From contig JAIWNE010000113.1 in the NCBI GenBank assembly GCA_025331445.1, forward strand, positions 1 to 64,000: DNA of 64,000 nucleotides, written 5' to 3'. This stretch comes from Blakeslea trispora. Lineage: Eukaryota > Mucoromycota > Mucoromycetes > Mucorales > Choanephoraceae. Below the pieces are notes generated by a model. The model worked only from the letters and a program-made list of their open reading frames with translations, made no database searches and was not told where the DNA came from. Positions 57,701 to 64,000 of this stretch are shown here, one piece after another. A program made the position numbers and the translations under genes. Position 1 is the first letter of the stretch. Each line of letters begins with the position of its first letter.

Positions 57701-60700
57701 GAGCATACATTAACCATCATATATCTATCTCCTTAACTTAGAGGTAAACCTTTTTTAAGTATCTCTTTAAGAAACTGGTCAATCACATTCCAGATCTTTA
57801 ACTTTTGTTAACTAAGCAATCACTTTCTAGGGTATGTGAATGCTTTTTTATTTTAATGTGTTTTTCTTCAACCGTTTCCAAGATGGCTTACCATCTTGAA
57901 TGCTCATGTAAGTTTAAGATGTCGACATGCAGAACAGATGAGCAGCGAGAAAGCTAACATGTGCTCATAGAAGTCAAAATTTTTAACTAAAGGGTTATGT
58001 ATTTCTTACAGGCTATATCTACTCTAGCTAGTTCTTAATATGTAAAAGCAATTCGGATCATATGAAATCAATGCTTCATCAAAACGATATTTTTATTGAA
58101 ATCTAAGGATTGTGTCTTTTTTTCAACTATTCGAGTGTAATTATCTTTTTGAATACATCTCATTCTTTTAGCAGGATAACTAAATTCATCATTATCTTAG
58201 ACACTATTTAATATTTGGTTGAAACGTATGATGCAAAGAGAGGATGTAAACCAAATCATCAACATTTACCTTTTTCATAGTGATGGAAATTCACTACTCT
58301 AATTGACGATTTTCTAAAAATGTTTCAGATCTTTTCTCTTTTTACCCATATCAAGATAGCTGACATACTTTAAAAGTAAATTATCTTCAAAGTTCCGTGT
58401 TATTTATGGGGGTAACATTACTCTCTCTCTCTTTTTTCGTCTCTTCTGTTTTCTTTTTTTTTCTCGCCTTTTTTTTTTCTTCACTCTATTAATTACTACA
58501 CCTTTTTTTCCTGAATCTCGACGGTATTTTCTTACTAGATTAAAGTGATTTGTTCCAGTCATTCGACATGATTGCTAACCTATCCATTCTTTTATCTGTA
58601 TAGAAAGAGGTTTATCTTTTAGGTTTGCTCACGATCAATTTGGGCAGCTCAAGTCTTTACCATACATTCACTCATCTTACCATCACAAAGCAGACAATTG
58701 CAGGTTTTAGACACGCCATCACTAAACCACTTGAAAACGAATTAATGATTGCACTATTTCCAAATTATTAGTGATAGAAATGCTTACACTAAGATGAGAT
58801 ATCTTTTAATCGCGCTTAATACAAAGTAAAGGTAAGCAACTCGATGGTATTACATATGGCTTTATAATCTAACATTTCATGAAAATAGATAGCGTATTAG
58901 TCTCACCGTTAAATGTTTGTTTTATGAAGAAGCCCAATGAATTTTTGAAGCATGGTAAGGTATTGTTCCATTTCTACAATTGATTACCTGACACACATAT
59001 AAACCTTTGAAGATAGTACAGAGTCATTATCATTTCTGATTGAATTAACCTGGACCTACGGATTATACCCCCAGCTTGTGATAGCAGTCTTTTATCACTT
59101 CAGTTTATTGAAGACAATACTTTCTCTCTCTAAATAACAACTTCTAGCCAAATTTACATCTGATTTACTAAAGATCAATCCTATCAATAACAAAATGAAA
59201 TTAAGAGGCAAAGTTATTAGTAAAAGTTGGCAGTTTTATTCAAAGAAAGATGCCATCATTGTCAACATTATTTTCAGTGAAAGAATTAATATTACATATC
59301 AACAGCACTTTGGATGATTAAAGGATCTTTAGAGAGTATTATGTTTATTGAGAGGTAAGCATCTATGGGGTGGATTGCATTATAGCTAGTTGGACTTTTT
59401 TTTTAATTATTGACATATTATGATGGATCTATCCGAAAAGTAAATTTTGGTTTATTGACAACATTGACCATAAGTATTGAAATCTGTTGATGATATCTTT
59501 TGCGATGGATATGTGCAATTTTCGTTTGTTCCTATAAAAGAAGTGAATGGATTATTCATTTAAAGCCTAAAATTGATCCTTCTGTTCCTCTTTCATGACT
59601 TCTCCACTAGGCATTCTAATTCACCATCAAGTCAAATACCTAATTTAGAGTATTTGAAGTTTTTTGTCTACACAATTGATATGCCTAGTCTCAAGATTGA
59701 CTTCCAATGTTTAAAACTAGCACTTCTTGAAAATGATAATGAAACATTCCATCCTTATTTAGTGAGAGTCATTAACTGAGGATAAAATAGTGATTCAGTA
59801 GTGATTGTTACTACTTTTCTTTCTTTCCTTTTCACTTGTGTTGTGAAGGTAATGGAAGAAACAAAGAAATCCTTTAGAACTCGTATGGGTTTATTAAAGA
59901 AAAATCAGATGTCGTTTATAGCTATGGAATATCTAGGTATTTATATCTTTTAGGTCGGATAAACTGATTCTATCATCTAGAGATGATCAGGGAATCTATT
60001 TTAATATCGAGGATACGGAACACTATATCATTGACCATGTCTCAGATATTCAGTCTACTCAGCTCTCAGGTCATAGCTGATCTGAGATGGTAAGATAGAA
60101 AAAATTGTTTTAATAAATTCTTTAGCACCATCTTGTCATTTTCATTGTCACATCAATTCTGATTCGGTATAGCTGATATCAATAGTTTATCCACATCGAT
60201 AAGGCCTGAGTCCCGAGAGCCAATTGGTCTATTTGATATATGATCCAATTTGTCTCTCAAGTTAGCATCATATTAGAATCGATCTCTAAAGGATAGATAG
60301 ATGAAGTAGACATTGATCTATTACAGTTACTCTAGTTCTATTCTAGACTCTATGTCCAGATATAGTATGTATAATAATACTTTGTATCATTTATTTCGTA
60401 ATCAGTATATAGATTCTAAATGTTCACAACAACTTGCTTCAAAGTAGCATTTGCTTCTTTTCTCCTTTTCAAACTTCTCTTTAAGTTGTTGCTCATAATC
60501 TTACTCCAGCATCTATCTTTTTCAGCTTTTTTAAACACTGCTTACCCTCATACAATGCGATTTAATTCAGCCCAAACTACATCATCTCATTTTATGTAGA
60601 GATGATAGTAGTTTTTTTATTTATTTAGCTGCTGGAATGTCTGTTATTTATTTTACCAAACATTATTTGTCTGGGGACACTTACAGCAATAAAAGGTTCT

Positions 60701-61486
60701 TCTCCATGTGCTCATGTTGCTTCAGTGATGGTGATGAGAGATTTCAAAATCGACATTCAGTCACGATCGTAACTTTCTTGTACTACTATCTTAGAAATTT
60801 GAAAGAAGAATAGCAAACACCTTCTCTCAACCTTGCTATTTTATTTTTTACACTTTTTCACACTTCTTTAGCTTTCGACACCTTGTTATAATTGCACAAA
60901 AAATTAAAAAATGGCTCTTTAGCCTTTTACTTTTTAACTTTAATGGCTTTTGCTTCTTTTTCTTTTCCTTCAGCCTACTATCTTTATTTCGTCATTTATC
61001 TGAGTTTACTTCAGAATTACCTTCCCAATACCTCTTCTTTGCCTTTAAGTTAAATTTACATACATCTTTACTTTTTACCCAGACTGTTTCACCTCACTTG
61101 GCCCATCCCCCCATTTACCATTTTTGTACATATTTTTTGCATGAAATCTGAAATCGATCCCCCCCATTTGATTATCTCTTCATTTTCACTGCTATTTGTT
61201 TCCCTTTTCAGCCAAATCTCTTTCTCACAGATTATTCTTCTTAGTCTTTTCATTTATTTTATGGTCTTTGAAATCTAAAAAAAACCGAGATCAACTCATC
61301 TCTTCAGATCAGCTTCAAATTAAAAAAAATAACCTCCCTTAAGTCTCTACATTACATTTCAACAGAAAAATCCATTATTTTAATCATTTCAAAAGCCAAT
61401 TCAGCCATGTCTATAAAAGCTGAATATTGACCTCAATCAGAAAAACCTCACTCGAATATTTCTAAAACTCTTATACGCTGTGGTGG
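54735..61486 (-). mobile_element. CAC-C: large TIR element carrying a solo LTR (6.75 kb)
   Basis: The left end is CACCACGGCGTAGAGG at 54735 and the right end is TTATACGCTGTGGTGG at 61486. TA precedes and follows (54733-54734, 61487-61488), and removal of the element restores the LINE reading frame with a single TA. Same orientation as CAC-B and collinear with it, but several percent diverged. Excluding the LTR insertion it is about 6.15 kb. It has the central 2.3 kb that CAC-A lacks. It contains the decayed hydrophobic frames (55715-56032, 55884-56135, 56170-56550, minus). No transposase is recognised. Confidence 0.8.
59839..60431 (-). repeat. Solo Gy2-type LTR with 5-bp target duplication
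   Basis: Reverse complement of the Gy2 3' LTR, 593 bp, TGTTG...CAACA. It is flanked by ACTTG at 59834-59838 and at 60432-60436, a perfect 5-bp duplication. No internal retroelement sequence remains, so two LTRs recombined. CAC-A at about 19436-19440 shows the corresponding uninterrupted site. Confidence 0.96.
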
Positions 61487-64000
61487 TAATGGCAACAGAA
61501 AGTATGGAACATTGCAAGCTGTTGACAACAAAAATGTGTAAAGAGAAAAGAGCCAATGTGCAATTCGTGAGAACTCGTTTTCTGATAGCAGCAATCCTAT
61601 ATATCGCATCTGTAAAGTTTGCTGTTGTGCCCTTATATTAAGTAAAGCCACTCCTCCTCTTGATTTTAGCAAATACAGTATACATTTGGCAATCTTTGGG
61701 AAGAAATCATGAGTGAAGAACTGGTAAGACATGGATTCTATTTGGTCTAAGATCCTAGCTGAAAGTGTAGTAGTACGCAAAACGTGCCAGAGTTTGGAGA
61801 GAACCAGAACATTAGCAATGTGTGTGCGGCCATATATAGATGTCTGTCTCTGCCTGTGGATATAAAAGCTAGCCTTTATTTTTGCCAGAAGATCTTGACA
61901 GAAGATTTGCCTTTGGTCTTTGGAGACCCAAATAGGATAGCCCAAGTAACGTAGGTAGTTGGGAGAATGAGAATCCAACCAATGAAGTCCTGCCTCGTTT
62001 GTAACAAGGTGACGGATTGCAGAGGTCGAAGGAAGACTTCCTTGTAGTGGAAAGGCTACAGATTTGTTGTAGTTAACCAATGAGTTGGAAGCCGCATTAT
62101 AGCCGGTTAGCATCGCCTGAATTTCAGTAAACTCATCATTAGAATTGATAAAAATAATAACATCATCCGCATACGCCAACAGCTTAACTAATGAAGGGGG
62201 TACAGCTGGAATGGAGCAAGAGGTGCTGTTGGATTGACATACATATCCGGTTATTGCTTCATTATGTAATACGGATAGCAAAAATGGCTCCAAGACCAAA
62301 TTGAAGAGGATGGGAGAGATGGCATCCCCTTGACAAAGACCTCGTTTTTGGACAATTGGTCGAGAAAGAAAACCATTGACATCGACTACTATTAATGTGG
62401 CAAAGAAAAGCTGGCAAATAGTGGCAACAAAGACATCGGGAAATCCAATTTTCTTAAGAACCTTGGTGAAGTATTCAGGATGAATACGATCATAGGCTTT
62501 GTGTTGATCGAGCATAATGCCCAAACCAGAAGAGTTGGAGAGTTTGGCGTCAGTCATGATCAAACGCAGAGTCTGACCATGGTCACCAATATAGCGGCCG
62601 TGCATGAAACCTGCTTGAAAAGGGGATATTAGATCATCAGCAATCACCATTACCCTTTGGTTGAGCGGTCTGGTGAAAATTATGCAATCCGCATTGATGA
62701 GAGAAATGGGTTCCAGTTCGCAAGATTGGACAGATCACCCGACTTAGGCAACAGAACAATACAAGTTTCCAGCCAAGACGCGGGAAATCGTTGATGTAGA
62801 ATAGCGTCGTTGAAGACGGTAACCACCAAATTCTTACACGCGGGGTGATCAATAATAAGATGAAGGATTTCATAAGGAAGTCCATCTCGACCGGGACTGC
62901 TTTGCTTAGGCGACCGCCTTGCACCTTGAGCAATATCATCAAAAGTGAGAGGTTGTATCAAAGATTTTGCCTGTTGTGCATCCATCGGTTTGTCAATGTG
63001 GACAAGTAGGTCTTCGATACACCTATTGTCAGTAGGCTCGGTAGAAAAGAGATTTTGATAGAAATCAGCAGCTGCATTTAATTCGCTTTGAGGATCAGTG
63101 CAAATTACACCGGTATCTGGATGGACTAAATGCAAAATATGTCGACGGCGTTGTCGTGCTGTAGCTGTACGTTTGAGATATCCAGCCGATTTTTCATTGT
63201 TGGCTAACCAACGTTTACCAGATTTCAATAAAGCAATCTCCGACAATTCCTTCTGTAAAAGGGCCAGTTCTTTCTCGATCGATTCAACAAAGAGATCCAA
63301 GAGCTCAGAGCCAGCGTAATTGCGATAGCAGCTATTGCGTTCACTTTGGAGGATTCGATTGCGGTCGTCCCGCCAGTGGGAGCGAAAGCGACAAAAGTTC
63401 CATGTCAACTTGGCTACCAACTTTTTTAGACGGTCCCAATATTGTTGAGGTGAAAAAGTTGTGGCTGCCAAATGGCGAGTAGCATACGATTCAATACCCA
63501 AGTTGACTTTAAGGACATAAGAAGGAATACGAACCATGTTGGGATTAGCTCGCCATAGTCCTTTACCCAGCAAAGACAATCCGACGGTATATTGAATAGA
63601 TAGCAGGACATGATCTGTCCATCGACGGTTGAGGTACAACACATCACCATCAATGGTGTTATGTCGAATCAAAGGACTGGCAAACATGTAATCAGTACAG
63701 ATATGCATACCTTGGGTACTTTTAAAAGTCGGATAATAAGGTTCTGAAGAAGCTGAATCATTCAGGCAGTCAACTAGTCTGGATCTGAACAGCTGTAGTA
63801 AATCATGAGGTTGAGTTCCTCTGGGTGTATGGTGGTTACTATTTTGATCAAAGCAAAAGTTAAAATCGCCACCAATGAACAAGTAATCCAAGAGATCAGG
63901 AATTTTAGATTCTAAGGCATTTAATGCACTGATCATATTTTGGAAAAATTCATTCCTTATTGCATCAGTGCCAACCGGGGCGTACAAGTTGAGGATATAA
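61487..64000 (-). pseudogene. LINE (non-LTR retrotransposon) ORF2: endonuclease and RT
   Basis: ORF2 of an APE-type LINE, running off the window at 64000 (NLYAPVG is already mid-domain). The endonuclease shows GGDFN (about 63870) and WTDHVLL (about 63615). The reverse transcriptase shows SSPGRDGLPYEI (about 62880), LDQHKAYDRIH (about 62510), GLCQGDAISPILFN (about 62320) and the catalytic YADD (about 62170). A one-base loss near 62718 breaks the frame where NWRPISL-type sequence is expected; downstream the frame resumes. At 61486 CAC-C interrupts the gene, and the short terminal part lies at 54538-54732. Clade not determined. Confidence 0.88.

Overview
The window looks like repeat-rich, AT-rich nuclear DNA of a filamentous fungus, most likely Mucoromycota (Mucorales-like). 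Supporting signs are very short introns (about 50-80 nt, GTAAG to AG), fungal-type Ty3 chromoviruses, and CACTA/Plavaka-, KDZ-, MULE-, Helitron- and Tc1/mariner-like transposase remnants. One nuclear tRNA-Ile(AAU) is present. I recognise no housekeeping protein gene, and nearly every recognisable coding region belongs to a transposable element with at least one lesion. The lineage call is inference from gene style, not from a marker gene.

Layout. 1-8 kb: two nested Ty3/gypsy elements. Gy1 (minus) sits inside the gag of Gy2 (plus, with chromodomain and an intact 593-bp 3' LTR). 8-9 kb: a small inverted-repeat element and a minisatellite. 9.7-14.2 kb: an unknown four-exon gene convergent with a Plavaka/CACTA-type transposase pseudogene. 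16.2 kb: tRNA-Ile. 18.4-30.7 kb: a 12.4-kb inverted pair of large mostly non-coding elements (CAC-A and CAC-B, termini CACYACGGCGTA) around a 2.2-kb spacer with two MULE transposase fragments. 33.1-34.6 kb: an unrecognised multi-exon gene. 35.7-38.4, 42.3-44.9 and 52.1-54.0 kb: three Tc1/mariner-superfamily copies (TM1-TM3). 38.7-39.8 kb: GC-rich hairpin clusters. 40.0-42.0 kb: a small unknown gene and a Helitron fragment. 46.8-50.3 kb: a KDZ transposase pseudogene followed by an ACGCGT-motif array. 54.7-61.5 kb: a third large element (CAC-C) inserted in a LINE and itself carrying a solo Gy2 LTR. 61.5-64 kb: the rest of the LINE.

The interest is structural rather than metabolic. The CAC elements are a family of about 6.2 kb with no recognisable transposase. 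They share conserved hydrophobic reading frames, an internal-deletion derivative, and a mosaic pattern suggesting gene conversion across the palindrome. Comparing copies gives an empty site for the solo LTR and an order of events: LINE, then CAC-C, then Gy2 LTR. The three TM elements carry a B-box-like (tRNA T-arm-like) motif ending 77-78 bp from their 3' terminus, differ in having or lacking one intron, and use an unusually wide catalytic D-E spacing. All comparisons were by eye; no alignment or database search was run.
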